The notes beneath the pieces were generated by a model that worked only from the letters and a program-made list of their open reading frames with translations, was not told the origin of the DNA and made no database searches. A program made the position numbers and the translations under genes. 64,000 nt of DNA, taken from positions 136,548,904 through 136,612,903 of the forward strand of contig OY726561.1 in the NCBI GenBank assembly GCA_963383645.1, given 5' to 3'. How positions within the stretch are numbered: the stretch's first letter is position 1; every line of letters begins with the position of its first letter. Below are positions 25,901 through 36,825 of this stretch, piece by piece. The stretch comes from Muscardinus avellanarius (Eukaryota > Chordata > Mammalia > Rodentia > Gliridae).

Positions 25901-28900
25901 CTCCCTAATTGTTTTCTGTTCTGTCAACAAGAGTTTCCAATGGCTTTACAAGTTTCACTTTCTACCGGGGGTGGTGGCGCATACTTGTAATCCTAGTACT
26001 CGGGAGGCTGAGATAGGAGGATTGCAGGTTTACAGGTAGCCTCAGCTACTTAGTGAGGCCCTCCATAACTTAGTGAGACTCTGTTTTAAAAATAAAGAAT
26101 AAAAAAATGGGGCTGGGGATAAAGCTCGGAGGTGGAATGCCCCTGGGTTCCATTCCCAGTACCACCAAAAAAAAAAGTTTTACTTTCATTTTTCAAGGAT
26201 CCTCAGAGTCAATTACTTGCTTTTTATTATTTTTTACATGTATATTTTTTTGCTTGTTTCTAGTACTGGAGATTGAATCCAGGGGCATTCTACCTCTGAG
26301 CTACCCAACCCCTTAGTCCTATTTTATTTTTTTATTTGGAAACAAATATGAGTCTCACTGAGTTGCTGAGGCTGGCCTCAAACCTATGATCCTCACGTGT
26401 CAGCCTCCCAAGTACTGGAATTACAAGCACGCAGCACTGTAGCTAGATTACATGTATATTTAAACGCTGTTTTAGCTGGGCACAGTGGCTCATACTTGTA
26501 ATCCCAGTACCTGGGAAGCTGAGACAGGAGGATTGCAGGTTTGTGGCCAGCCTCAGCTACTTAGTGAGGCCTGCGGCAACTTAGTGAAACCCTGTTTCAA
26601 AATAAAGAACAAAAAAAATAGTCCTGGAGGTGTAGCACAGAGGTAGAATGCCCCCTGGGTTCCATCCCCAGTACTGTAAAAAAGAAGAAAAAAGAAAACC
26701 CACTGTTTTACATGCTTTACTGTGTGGTGGACACTTTTCCACTTACTGAATTAAACCTGTCCTCATATTTGGTGTAATCTTTTAGTAAATTTTTAAAACC
26801 TTTCATTTCAACTACAAATGAGCAACAATAACAAATACAACTGAATTGATGGTTTCAATAAATCTCCCCATGACATTTAAAAACGTCTACAAACAGCCTG
26901 TTAATACTTTTAACGATTCCATTATTCCTTCTATAAATGATTTAAGAAGTGCATTTCACACTAATCTTCAGGCTGGACCTGAGATAAACAGACAACCACA
27001 CGAGATATGAACCCGCTCCTGAAGGCCTAAGCGCTGATACTTAGCCATCCACACTTACAGTTCCTTCTCAAGCTGTTGCTGAATTAACTTCGCTGATTTT
27101 GCCATTGCGATATCTGTAAAGGAATAAAAATGCCGCTGTCATTGAAGCCAGAAATCTTGGGTCTTTTTCAAGATTCCATGCACAGAAAGAAATTCCCTAT
27201 TTCTCCCCCTCCTGTCTCAGCCTCCAAAAGTACAAGCGTGCGCCGCACGCCCGGCCCCATTCCTCTTTTAAAAAGAGCCTTGTATCACTCTTTCCTTCTC
27301 CATCACAGTAAACGTTAGATTTGCACATATTGGTCTTTTCAAAATAAAGTTTACAAACATATTACGCTGATGCCCTAACACAGGCTTAAGTTTTCCACAC
27401 CCGACAGGCCTTGTGATTCAAAACATACCTAAGTCCAGTCAGTTTAGCAAAACTTCCCAGTGCAGTGACTATAACTTTCATTCCAATAGACAACACCCTA
27501 TCTGTCCTTTATTTATTTGTTTGTTTGTTTGTTTATTGGTGATACTGAGGTTCCTGGAAACCCTTCTACCTCCAGGCTACACTCCCAGACCTATTTTTAT
27601 ATATTATTTGGAAACAGGGTCTCCTAAGCCAGCGCACGCGGCTGGCTTTGAACCTGCGCGATCCTCCTGTCTCTGCCTCCCAAGTGCGGAGATTACAAGC
27701 GTGCGCCACCACGCCCGGCCCTATCTGTCCTTTAAAGTAAGCTCCACATGCTTCCAGCTAAAACGAAGACAGTTAAACATCAAGTGCACATTGATAAGGA
27801 ACGAGCCTGGTTGGGCCAAAGGCCCAGGCCAAGGAAACGCAGCTCTCCTCCTGTACTGAATGAGAAAGAAACAGAACAGGTAATAATGCTGATGACCGCA
27901 TCCCTGACAAGGTATGTAGGGTTATTATGTCACTGCTTCTGAGAAATGCCTTCGGCTCTTCGTAGATCAGACGTTTAGATGTAAAAAAAGACCTGAAGAG
28001 ACCAACTAGTCTATTTATGTATGTATTTATGTATCTTTATGTATGTATGTATGTATGTATGTATGTGTGTATGTACGTACGTTTGTACGTACATACATAC
28101 TGGGGGTTGATCTCAGAGGTATTCTACAACCCTGGCCCTTTTAATTTTCTTATTTTGAAACAGCGCCCCGCTAAACTGCTAGCCTTGAATCTGCAATCCT
28201 CCTCTTATTTTTACTAGTAACAAACCTAAAGCACCGCTCAACTGAGTGTGATGAAAAAGCTTTCCATGGTGCCAAGCCTGGTGGTGAATGTCTGTAATGC
28301 CAGCTACTTGGGAGGCCAACGCAGGTGGGCCGCAGTTCACGGCCACCGCAGAAACACAGCAAGGTCCTGTCTCAAAGTTAAAAGAAAAAAAAATAATAAA
28401 GGGGCTGGGGATGTAGCTTAGGATCACCCTGAGTTCAAGCCCCAGCACCACAAAAAAAGAGGGTCCTTAGTGGCTATGAGATCAAAGGAAAACTTCTACA
28501 ACCAACTCTTGATAATATGTCCCAGTGGTAAACCTGTTTGAAAAAGACTCGATCCTGTCCCTCCAAACTTCTGTATCTGATAAGATGATTTGTCAATAAT
28601 CTTAAAAAAAAAAAGGCACCATCTCAAAAAGTGGTGCCAGTTCCCCTGTGTGAACCCCTAGGGCAGGCCAGAAAAAAGATTAGTAAAAGGCAGGAGGAGA
28701 AGTAGATTTAAAATCCGTCAGTTCACAGTTCCTGACCACGCCCGCCTCCTTCGTCATAACAGACCGCGGATAACTGAAGTGAGGCTCAGCAATTCCAGAA
28801 AGCGCTCCGCTCCGCTGGCAGAGGGCGGGCGCACCTTGCTTGTTGCAGGCGACCAGGAACGCCGGCGCGTTCTTCAGACCCAGGCTATCGATGAGGACTT

Positions 28901-31900
28901 GGTACAGGAACTCCGCCACGTCCTTCACCTCCCGCTGGAAGGATGCGCTGTCCACCACAAACACCACCGCCCTAGAGGGACAGAAGAGAAGGCCGGGCCT
29001 GTGAACGCGGGCAGAGCCTCAGCACCTTCCAGACCACACCCTTCACCAAATCCACGCCTGTGGAGCACCGCGCCGCAGACCCCAGTGCAGGGGTTGTAGC
29101 TCGGAGGTCAAATGCCCCTGGGTTTCATCCCCAGACCCGCAAAAAAAAAAAAAGGAAAAAATAGGAAAAAAAATAAACAAAACAAAACAAAACAAAACAC
29201 TGTCGCACACTGGAAAGCACTATTCAAGACAGGAGGATTGGGGACACGCCCAGGGAGGGAAGGTGTGACAGAGAAGAGACGGGAGACAGAAATGACCAAG
29301 CTCAGTGACATGGAGAAAATCTCGGGACGTGGGAGCGGAGAGTGGGGGAGCGGCTGTAGTTGAGGAAATGAGAACTTCCCAGAACTGAAGAAAGATGCAT
29401 CTGTTTGGTCTGGAAAAGCACACTTGAATTCACAGAGGATGGAGCTGGCCCAGCCCGGCCCGGGCAGAAGGGAGAAGCAGACCGAGATGGCGAGGAGGGA
29501 ACCTGGCGGCCGCCTGCTGGCCCGCACGCCCGCGCCACGCCTTCCTGTCACCCAGGGCTCTGTGCTCAGCTGAGGGCGCATTCCAAAAACGGGGGCCAAG
29601 GGAACGGATGATAAGGAATTCACTCATTCACCCTCTCTGGAAATCCTTCTAAGAGATACACGGAGGGAAAAACAGGACCTCGAAGGAAAGAATAGCATGT
29701 AAAACATGGCAGAGGGCAGCAGAGATCATGAGCGTCTCGGAAAGCCGCGTGGTCGCGGCTTTGCAGGAACAGCCGGGAGTTGAGAAGGAGCACAGTAAAA
29801 TAACAAGGACACAGGGCCTGGGGGCGCACATTTGTAATCCCAGCACTGGGAGGCTGAGACAGGAGGATCACGGTTCAAGGACAGCCTCAGCTACTTAGTG
29901 AGACCCTTTGCAACTCAGTGCGACCCTGTTTCGAAAATAAAGAATAAAAAAATCGGGCTGGTGGTGTAGCTCGGAGGTAGAATGCCCCCAGGTTCCATCC
30001 CCAGTACCATAAAAAAGAAAAAAGCAAGCAGCCGCGAGGCGATCAGGTTCAGGTTCAGGAAGAGGGAACTGGTGTTGCTTTGAAACTGGCGCAATGTCTA
30101 AAAGCGGGCATAGGGTAGGTGGGGAGGCTGGAGGAACATACAGAGTAGAAGCAACAGACTCTCAAATCAGTAAAGGAAAAACTGAGATTAAAGAAACTAG
30201 GTTTTTTTTAAAAGTCGAATACCAATATAGGAAATGTGTTTTCTTTCTTTTGATTTTGGTACTGGGAATGGAACCCAAGGGCATTCTACCTCCGAGCTAC
30301 ACCTCCAGCCCACTTTTTTATTCTTTATTTTGAAACAGGGTCTCACTGAGTTGCAGAGGGCCTCGCTAAGTAGCGGAGGCTGGCGGTGAACCTCGGTCCT
30401 CCAGTCTCAGCCTCCCAAATGCTGAGATTACAAGTGTGAGCCACCATGCCTGGCGGGTCCAAGTTCTTTGTACCCCGGCCCACGAGCTGCCTCCAGCATC
30501 ACGTCACAGCACCGACTCCGACCAGCCTGCTTCGCTCCCTCCCTGCTTACCTGGCTGAAGACTTAAAGCGCTCTAGGAACTGAAGCCGCAGGCTCTCATG
30601 CCCGGGGAGGTCAATCAACGTCAAGCTATTTCCCTGGGATGGAAGCAGTAACATTAATGTTTTGGTCCATTCCATTTTTTACAACACAAACCTTCTGTAT
30701 CAGATTAAGCGCACCAGACTGGTACAAATGTTACTGTGATAAATTCTCATGGGACATTTTCTAATAAAACACTGGTTACAATTCACTTTTAAAGTGCGGC
30801 CTCGCATGCCTGAGTCCCTGGGCTCAATCCTCAATGCCAATCACTCCCCAAAAAAGAAAATTCAGTGGGCGAAGCTCTGGGGATGGGACGATGGGAAAGG
30901 GAAGGTTCCTGATCCGACATCCATTTTCAGGATAAAGAAGAACACAAAATAGAACAGCACCGAAATATAAAATTACAACTTTATCCCCGCGCTTGGGAGG
31001 CGGAGACAGGAGGATCGCACAGGTTCGAAGCCAGCCTTGCTGGCTTAAGAGACCCTGTTTCCAAAAATATATATATATAAAACAGGTCTGGGAGTGTAGC
31101 CCGGAGGTAGACGGGTTCCTAGGGTTCTTGAGAAATCAATATGAATAAAAACAAAACCACGTAAATAAGTTACAAGTATAAAAAATAAGTATGTAAAATG
31201 AGAACTTCTAATTTACAGCACGTTGCCGTTACTGGGGTCCTCCATCCTAACAGAGCTCGCGCTCCTCCCCTCCACCCTTAGGTCTCACACAGTTCTCGAC
31301 CAGATGCACCATTTATTTGTTCCAACTCGGTCAACCTTCTGCATCAACTCTTGATCCCCTCCTGAGTGAGCCCATTATACACCCTCGAAGCCCTACTGGC
31401 CGCTCCAGGACGTCGTCCCTGCCTGTGTGTTGGGCGTGGATGCGGCTGTGCTCCATGGGAGCCTCTCGGGCGCAGCCACCATTTCTCATGGACGTGCATT
31501 AACCCACCGCCAACCGTGACCAGGGCTCAGCAGAAGGGAATCCGTGTCGTGTACGGATGTGACGCAATTCCAGCTGGATTCATTAGGCCCTTACAGAGAC
31601 CCAAGGCAGTTCTTCGCAGACAAATATAAGTACGTACTAGCTTTTTAAGACTATTGCTAAGAGTCTGTTGACTCCAGGGTGGGACCCACTGCTCCCTTTC
31701 AAAAGCAACACCGAACCACACGGTATTAGCAGTTTAGAAGATTCACCGTAAGTAGCTATGTTACTACCAGGAGAGACCACAGCTAAACATATGGGATGGG
31801 AGGGCCGGCGAAAGAAGGGAGGTGTGTCCTACAGATTCGATAAAAGTATAACACAAGCCACACGCGTAACTTGAAATTTTCTAGTAACCACATTTAAGAA

Positions 31901-34628
31901 GTCATAATTAAAGCTAATTTGAAAGTCACTCAAACGAACATATCTCAAGTATTATTCTTTAATATGTTTTTTAAAACCCAAGACATAAATAACGGCATTT
32001 TGCATTCTCTCTCCCACACTCCCCCTTCGGGATCTGTGTTCTCTGCACTCTATTTGGACTAATCACGAGGCAGGTACTCAACAGTCACATGTGGCCGGCG
32101 GCCACTGTACTGAGAGGTACAGGTCTAAGGGACAGCCGGGGGTACCCCACTCGAACAATCTGCTACAGGCACCCCCTAAATTAATCTCCCAAACCTGAAA
32201 TTTCAATATCCAAATGCCTGGCTTCTTTTATGTTTTAGATAGGTCATACATTAGCCAGCCGTGGTGGCGCATGCCTGTAATCCTACTACTTGGGAGAGAG
32301 GAGGATCGCAGGTTCGCGGTCAGCCTCAGCAACTTAGCGAGACCCTGTTTCAAAAAACTAAAATAAAGTAGAGCTAGAGGTGTAGCTCAGAGGCGTGCCT
32401 ATAACCGCAGAAGGAATTGGTAAATATACCATGCACTTGGGAGGCTGGGACAGGAGGATTACAGGTCCGAGACCAGCCTCAGCAATTCAGCAAGACCGTC
32501 AGCACCTAGCAAGACTGTTTCAAAACAAAAAATAAAGTGTGGAGGGTACAGCTCGGAGGTAGAATGCCCCTGGGTACAATTCCCAGTACCAGAAAAGGGC
32601 TTTATGTGTACTCTTCAGAAATCAGAGCAAGGTTGGAAAAAAGACAAAGAAACAAAATCCAAGGCTGTGATAGAACGGTCCGGGACAGTTACCAGGAAAG
32701 AGAGGTAGACAGGGCGTGGACTACCAAGAGTAGAAGTTGTCGCCTAGGGTATGTTCCCCACAACAATAGGCCACAAATATAAACGCATCCTCAGACTACT
32801 TCACTCTAGTGCAGACTCCAACACTCAGGAACGCCTTACCCTGTTATTGTTGACTCTGTAGACAGCAGAGCTGTCAGTAATGGAAGTCTGAGTGTCTCTG
32901 TAACGGCCTGTTAGCAACTGTAAAAAAGAGGACGGGAGAGATCAGAGTAAACACACTGTAGTAACAGCCCACCTAATTTGACTAATAAGGGTCTTTCTCA
33001 TGTCTAAGGTTAAATAAATGAATGCCGCTTGTAATAGCTGAAAAGAATCTTACTGATTTTTTTAAACCTGTAGAAAACTCTAATTGCTAACTTCATCCCC
33101 TATTCTCAGTGGGAGGAAAAAAAAATTATTTTCAAACCATGACCATAATTATTGGCCAAATTCATTAACCTGTAAAAACTTTTAACCATCAAAAATAATC
33201 CAAACTTTTATTTCTTTAATAAAAGAAAAATTATTTATAATCCCCAAAGGAAGAATCAAAATCAGAATACTTCTCCTCTTCTCTGTAGTGAAACAATACT
33301 CAGGTAAAATACCAAATACGGTAATAGTGAATATTAGTGAAAAGAAACCTAACTAAACTGTCAAAGGATCGTCCTTTAAAAACAGAAAAATCGCCGGGCG
33401 TGGTGGCGCACCTTGTAATCCCAGTATTGGGAGGCTGAAACAGGAGGATCGCACAGGTTCGAAGCCAGTCTCAGCTACTTAGTAAGGCTCTCAGCAACTT
33501 AGTGAGACCTTGTTTCCAAATAAAGTATAAAATAGGTCTGGGAGTGTAGCCTGGAGGTAGAAAAGCTCCTGGGTTCCAACCCCAGTACTACCCAAAAAAA
33601 AACAAACAAAAAACAAACAAACAAACAAACAAAAAACTCCAGAAAAATCCTGCCGGGCATGGTGGCACACACTTGTAATCCTAGTACGTGGGAGACTGAG
33701 ACAGGAGGATCATAGGTTCAAAGCCAGCCTCAGCAATTTATGAGGCTCTCAGCAACCTAGTGAGACCTTGTTTCCAAATAAGAAATAAAATCAGGCTGGT
33801 GCTGTAGCTTAGAGGTAGAATGCGTCTGGGTTCAATCCTTAGTCCCAGAAAACAATAATATTTGACAGCGTTGGTCTGGTAACTTGGAACTGGCCATGCT
33901 GGGAATATGTGCACCACAGAAATCAGCAAAAGCTACACTTCAGAGTTTCATACATAACCTTAGACATTGTGTACCCTTAACAAAAGGAAGAAATTAATGA
34001 TGCTGGTTAAACTTAAAAGTGTAGAGTCTGTTGTTACTATACTGTGTTTAGCATAAGAAACTGCAATAGAATCCTTCTTCTAGTATCTGAGTCAGCAAAA
34101 AGGTTGCTCAAGTCATCGATAAATAAGTCTGACACACAGCTTCATTGTTTTTAATCTTAGAAACACAAAAATATCAACTAACCTTCCTGTCACATATCAG
34201 ATTTACTGACAAATTTATTGGGGAAAGAATCAGCAGAGTGGGGTGCAACTACACTTGTCCAATCTTGGTCCAACTGCATCCATGGTTTTGTTACGGTTAC
34301 AAAAGGACGTAAGAATCAATGGGCTATATAGAATTTATAACACATGTCCAGCATGGTGATGCACGCCCTTAATCCTAGTACCTGGAGAGCTGAGACAGGA
34401 GGATCACAGGTCCAAGACCAGATTCGGCAACTTAGTCAGACCCTGTTTCAAAACTAAAGTGCACGCCAGGCGTGGTGGCGCACGCTTTTAATCCCAATAC
34501 TTGGGAGGCTGAGACAGGAGGATCGCAGGTTCACAGCCAGCCTCAGCTAGTTAGTGAGGCCCTCTGCAACTCAGTGAGACTGTTTCAAAATAAACAGTCC
34601 GCCCCTCCTTCAACTCCCAGAACAAAAA

Positions 34629-34664
<36 letters not shown>

Positions 34665-36543
34665 AAAGCAGGGCTGGGGATGCAGCTCATAGGTAGAATG
34701 CTCCTGGGTTCAATCCCCAGCACAAAAAAAAAAGAGAGAATTTATAACACATTTTTCAATGAAGAGTAATATATATATTGTTTTAACAAATTTCAAGTTT
34801 AGAAGCATTTCAGATTTCAAGTTAAGGATGATAAACCTGTAAAATCTATGCAAATATTCCAAAACCTAAAAAAATACTCTGACTTTTTTTTTTTTGGTGG
34901 TACTAGGGTTCCTGGAAACCCTTCTACCTCCGGGTTATGCTCCCAGACCCATTTTTATATTTTTATTTGAAAACAGGGTCTTCGAACCTGCGCGATCCTC
35001 CTGTCTCCGCCTCCCAAGTGCAGGGATTACAAGCGTGTCCACCACGCCCAGCAGATACTCTGACATTCTAAATACTAAAATACAAGCCAGCACACTTGTA
35101 ATCCCAGTATTTGGGAGGCTGAGACAGGAGGATTACAGTTCCTGGATAGCCTCAGCTGCTACTTAGTGAGGCCCTTTGCAACTCAGTGAGACCCTGTTTC
35201 AAAATAATGAGTAAAAAACAGGGCTGGGGGTGTGCCTCAGAGGTAGAATGCACCTGGGTTCCATCCCCAGGACCGCAAAAAAAAAAAAAAAAAAAAAAAA
35301 AAAGTTATGTAGGTGTAGTGGCACACACCTGCACCTGCAATCCCAGTACTTGGGAGGCTGAGACAGGAGGATCACAGGTTCAAGGACAGGGTCCACAAGT
35401 AGTGACATTCTCATCAAAACTAGTGAGCCCCTATCTCAAATTTAAATAAAAAACATGCCGGAGGCTTAGAGGCAGAATGACCCTGGTTCAATCCCCAGTA
35501 CCACCAAAAAAAGAAGTCTTTGACAAGTTCTCAGAAGGGTTTGTTACAAATTATGAGCTGTACGTAGGCCTCTGGCTTCTATGTCTTCAACTGTTCTCGG
35601 ATCCTTAGCCAAAGAATACTTAAAATCTTTGAACGTGCTAAGATCTAAATGTCAACATCAGGTAAGGTCAAAAAACAGAAATGACTGTAAAACTTTATAG
35701 GATTTCCAAGGGTCGTTTTATCCTCACAAGTTAAGTCAAAAATTAAGTCCAAATTGGCTGGCATGAGCTTCTTCTACCCAATAACCCATGCGATCACAGG
35801 AAGAGTACAGACCGCACAATTTTCTGTTAGGTTGCACAGAGGCGTAACTCCAGAGCACTTACCCTGACAAACAGCAATGTTTTCCCGGAGTCACAAAGAC
35901 CAACAAGGAGAACAGCTCTCTGACTGCTTTTGCGGCTCCAGATGAACTTCCAGAACACTGTGGGATGGAGAAAAACCACCAAAATCACGCCGTGATCACC
36001 AACGACAACCCGACACCGCACTCCCCTGGAACTTACTTTATTATCACCACCGGTCATGACTGTTCGGGCTCCAGGAGCCCACCAGTGCCTGCCACCCACT
36101 GACAGCTGCCCCGCGCCCATCCGGCTCGTCCCGACCGTGGACACCGCGAGTGTTTAATACTTTTGTCTCCCCGGGGCCCTGATTGCACCTGCTGAAGCTC
36201 AAACTTGCTGCAAAGGGCCTGAGTCTGGGGGTCCGCGGGGGAGGGCCCGAGCCCGCGGAGAGGCGGGGGGAGAAGGGGTGCGATGGCACCGGCGGGGAGT
36301 CTCGGGATCCAGACCCTCGGCTCTGCCGTCTGCAGCAGCGCAGCCCGGCCCCGACCCCGCACCCGCCATCGCCGCCGCCGCCTCCTTACCCAGCGTCAGC
36401 AGCACTACGAAGAGCGCCGCCGCCACCGACAGCAGCGTCGGGTCCCTCTGCTGCAGCTCCTGCCTCAAGGAGTCCAGGTAGGGCTGGAAGGTGCCGCCGG
36501 CAGCGCCGCCATCCCCCACCCGCCGGGAGTCCATGGAAGCCAT
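22410..36543 (-). CDS. SRPRB: SRPRB, signal recognition particle receptor subunit beta: complete, seven exons (joined 36543-36390, 35957-35863, 32917-32840, 30633-30551, 28971-28835, 27113-27059, 22623-22410)
   Basis: Membrane-anchored GTPase of the ER that holds the SRP receptor alpha subunit and helps hand ribosome-nascent-chain complexes to the translocon. The seven exons total 816 bases, 271 codons plus stop, the same length as human SRPRB. Residues 1-36 form a short polar N-terminus. A hydrophobic segment at about 37-58 (LLSVAAALFVVLLTLVFW) is the single membrane anchor. The P-loop GLCDSGKT is at 71-78, DLPGHE (G3) at 117-122, NKQD (G4) at 180-183 and CSAK (G5) at 246-249. The start was chosen as the first ATG of the conserved N-terminus; a second in-frame ATG is three codons later. 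TF lies upstream in the same orientation; RAB6B converges from the other side. Confidence 0.98.
22911..22979. repeat. G-run, (GA)n and (GT)n compound microsatellite
   Basis: G stretch followed by GA then GT dinucleotides in the SRPRB last intron, next to a minus-strand SINE. Confidence 0.95.
22979..23109 (-). mobile_element. B1-dID SINE with internal deletion
   Basis: Complete dID but the B1 part starts at the ATACCTGCGATCCTCCTGTC segment, lacking the TTTTGAAACAGGG stretch. Confidence 0.8.
23894..24090 (+). mobile_element. B1-dID SINE
   Basis: GCTGGGCATGGTGGTGCATG to ATCCCCAGTAGCACAAA. Confidence 0.9.
24335..24510 (+). mobile_element. B1-dID SINE, 5'-truncated
   Basis: Starts CTTTGGGAGGTGGAGACAGG and ends CCAGTACCATAAAAAACAAG. 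Confidence 0.85.
24547..24743 (-). mobile_element. B1-dID SINE
   Basis: GGTACTGATGATGGAACCCA to CACCACGCCCGGC. Confidence 0.9.
25695..25879 (-). mobile_element. Variant B1-dID SINE (V type)
   Basis: GGTACTGGGGTTCCTGGAAG and CTCTTAAGCCAGCGCGACTG. Confidence 0.9.
25965..26176 (+). mobile_element. B1-dID SINE
   Basis: GGTGGTGGCGCATACTTGTA to CCAGTACCACC and A-tail. Confidence 0.9.
26259..26445 (-). mobile_element. B1-dID SINE
   Basis: TAGTACTGGAGATTGAATCC to a diverged end near TAGCTAGA. Confidence 0.85.
26474..26698 (+). mobile_element. B1-dID SINE
   Basis: GCTGGGCACAGTGGCTCATA to CCAGTACTGTAAAAAAG. Confidence 0.9.
27059..27113 (-). CDS. SRPRB: SRPRB exon 6
   Basis: 55 bases completing Asp183, then IAMAKSAKLIQQQLEKE and two bases of Leu. 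Acceptor TTTACAG, donor GTAAGT. Confidence 0.96.
27209..27257 (-). mobile_element. B1 head fragment
   Basis: CTCCTGTCTCAGCCTCCAAA to GCGCCGCACGCCCGGCC, about 100 bases from SRPRB exon 6. Confidence 0.7.
27537..27720 (-). mobile_element. Variant B1-dID SINE (V type)
   Basis: GGTTCCTGGAAACCCTTCTA and CTCCTAAGCCAGCGCACGCG. Confidence 0.9.
28013..28096. repeat. (ATGT)n microsatellite
   Basis: ATGT tetranucleotides with GTAC interruptions in SRPRB intron 5. Confidence 0.9.
28098..28205 (-). mobile_element. ID/B1 fragment
   Basis: TACTGGGGGTTGATCTCAGA then TTTTGAAACAGCGCCCCGCT. Strongly diverged. Confidence 0.6.
28268..28458 (+). mobile_element. B1-dID SINE, diverged
   Basis: GCCAAGCCTGGTGGTGAATG to AGCCCCAGCACCAC. 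Confidence 0.85.
28835..28971 (-). CDS. SRPRB: SRPRB exon 5
   Basis: 45 codons from AVVFVVDSASFQREV to FLVACNKQ, completing the NKQD motif across the junction. Acceptor TCTAG. The donor GTGCGC is weaker than the gene's other donors. Confidence 0.97.
29088..29160 (+). mobile_element. dID fragment with A-tail
   Basis: GGGGTTGTAGCTCGGAGGTC to CCCAGACCCGC and A-run, about 120 bases upstream of SRPRB exon 5. Confidence 0.75.
29813..30022 (+). mobile_element. B1-dID SINE
   Basis: GGGCCTGGGGGCGCACATTT to CCAGTACCATAAAAAAG. Confidence 0.9.
30256..30455 (-). mobile_element. B1-dID SINE
   Basis: GGTACTGGGAATGGAACCCA to CCACCATGCCTGGC, about 95 bases before SRPRB exon 4's donor side. Confidence 0.9.
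30551..30633 (-). CDS. SRPRB: SRPRB exon 4
   Basis: Encodes GNSLTLIDLPGHESLRLQFL and ERFKSSA, plus two bases of Arg. DLPGHE is the G3 motif. Acceptor CCCAG, donor GTAAGC. Confidence 0.97.
30973..31125 (+). mobile_element. Variant B1-dID SINE (V type), 5'-truncated
   Basis: CCCCGCGCTTGGGAGGCGGA, CACAGGTTCGAAGCCAGCCT and GTAGCCCGGAGGTAGACGG. Confidence 0.8.
31855..32125. mobile_element. Old mammalian DNA-transposon fossil
   Basis: Begins ACACAAGCCACACGCGTAAC with TTGAAATTTTCTAGTAACCA and ends CACATGTGGCCGGCGGCCAC. This resembles a widespread hAT-type MER element; the family name is uncertain. Confidence 0.5.
32253..32398 (+). mobile_element. B1-dID SINE, 3'-truncated
   Basis: GCCAGCCGTGGTGGCGCATG to TAGAGGTGTAGCTCAGAGG. 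Confidence 0.85.
32429..32595 (+). mobile_element. B1-dID SINE, 5'-truncated
   Basis: CATGCACTTGGGAGGCTGGG to CCCAGTACCAG. Ends 245 bases before SRPRB exon 3. Confidence 0.85.
32840..32917 (-). CDS. SRPRB: SRPRB exon 3
   Basis: 26 codons beginning LLTGRYRDTQTSITDSSAVY and ending RVNNNR, the switch I region. Acceptor TTACAG, donor GTAAGG. Confidence 0.97.
33392..33635 (+). mobile_element. Mosaic SINE between standard and V type
   Basis: V-type CGCACAGGTTCGAAGCCAGT and GGTCTGGGAGTGTAGCCTGG, but standard CTCAGCTACTTAGTAAGGCT and CTCCTGGGTTCCAACCCCAG. Confidence 0.8.
33652..33855 (+). mobile_element. B1-dID SINE
   Basis: GCCGGGCATGGTGGCACACA to CTTAGTCCCAGAAAAC. Confidence 0.9.
34346..34733 (+). 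mobile_element. B1 head followed by B1-dID SINE (trimer)
   Basis: B1 head at 34346-34460 ending CAAAACTAAAG, then a full B1-dID from 34466 whose linker expanded to (AAAT)n. Confidence 0.8.
34625..34668. repeat. (AAAT)n microsatellite
   Basis: About ten AAAT units within the linker of a + strand SINE. Confidence 0.9.
34891..35054 (-). mobile_element. Variant B1-dID SINE (V type), internally deleted
   Basis: GGTACTAGGGTTCCTGGAAA and GGTCTTCGAACCTGCGCGAT. Lacks the CCTAAGCCAGCG segment. Confidence 0.85.
35083..35305 (+). mobile_element. B1-dID SINE
   Basis: CAAGCCAGCACACTTGTAAT to CCCCAGGACCGC and long A-tail. Confidence 0.9.
35306..35513 (+). mobile_element. B1-dID SINE, diverged
   Basis: GTAGGTGTAGTGGCACACAC to CCCCAGTACCACC. 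Confidence 0.85.
35863..35957 (-). CDS. SRPRB: SRPRB exon 2
   Basis: After acceptor CCCACAG it completes Val52 and encodes FWKFIWSRKSSQRAVLLVGL followed by CDSGKTLLFVR. It contains the P-loop. Donor GTAAGT; ends in phase 0. Confidence 0.97.
36390..36543 (-). CDS. SRPRB: SRPRB exon 1 coding part
   Basis: Starts MASMDSRRVGDGG, contains the amphipathic FQPYLDSLRQELQQ stretch and most of the membrane anchor, and ends after Leu51 plus one base. The donor GTAAGG follows at 36389. It lies in GC-rich promoter-proximal DNA. Confidence 0.97.
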
Positions 36544-36621
36544 GGAGAAGTCGCGTGGTCTCTGGTGCGGCGAAAGCAACGTGGCCCTGGGCTCTGCGCA
36601 GGCGCGGGAGCGGAGCTTCAC

Positions 36622-36633
36622 GGGAGCGGTAGT
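36622..36633 (-). promoter_or_regulatory. Degenerate third ACTAC-CCC motif
   Basis: The minus strand reads ACTACCGCTCCCG, which keeps ACTAC and CCC at the right spacing but differs in the middle. It lies 61 bases from motif 2. Confidence 0.4.
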
Positions 36634-36682
36634 TCTTACATTTTTGTTCCGGTCTTCGGCCGTGATGTCCCTGGTGCATGAT

Positions 36683-36694
36683 GGGAGTTGTAGT
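36683..36694 (-). promoter_or_regulatory. ZNF143/Staf-type motif 2
   Basis: The minus strand reads ACTACAACTCCCATCATGCA, the same core 30 bases nearer the gene. Confidence 0.7.
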
Positions 36695-36712
36695 TCTATC
36701 GTGGTGCACGGT

Positions 36713-36724
36713 GGGAATTGTAGT
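36713..36724 (-). promoter_or_regulatory. ZNF143/Staf-type motif 1
   Basis: The minus strand reads ACTACAATTCCCACCGTGCA, matching the ACTACAATTCCC core of ZNF143 (SBS) promoter sites. Confidence 0.7.
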
Positions 36725-36825
36725 CCTTGCACACACCTGCTTCTCCCAGAAGGGCAGGACGATTGTTTGGCAAGGGATACCCTCGCTCTTTTTGCTTTGT
36801 TTTTTTGTTTGTATGTTTGTTTTCA

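Larger units (their letters stand above)
36050..36740 (-). promoter_or_regulatory. SRPRB promoter, GC-rich island
   Basis: G+C- and CpG-rich DNA around exon 1 of SRPRB. It is free of SINEs, unlike its surroundings. It contains two near-identical ZNF143-type motifs and a third degenerate one upstream of the ATG. No TATA box is evident, as is usual for a housekeeping gene. Confidence 0.7.

Noticed and set aside
28735..28834. Continuation of SRPRB exon 5 beyond NKQ
   Set aside because: The frame reads on into non-conserved residues. The donor at 28834 and the phase of exon 6 fix the exon end.
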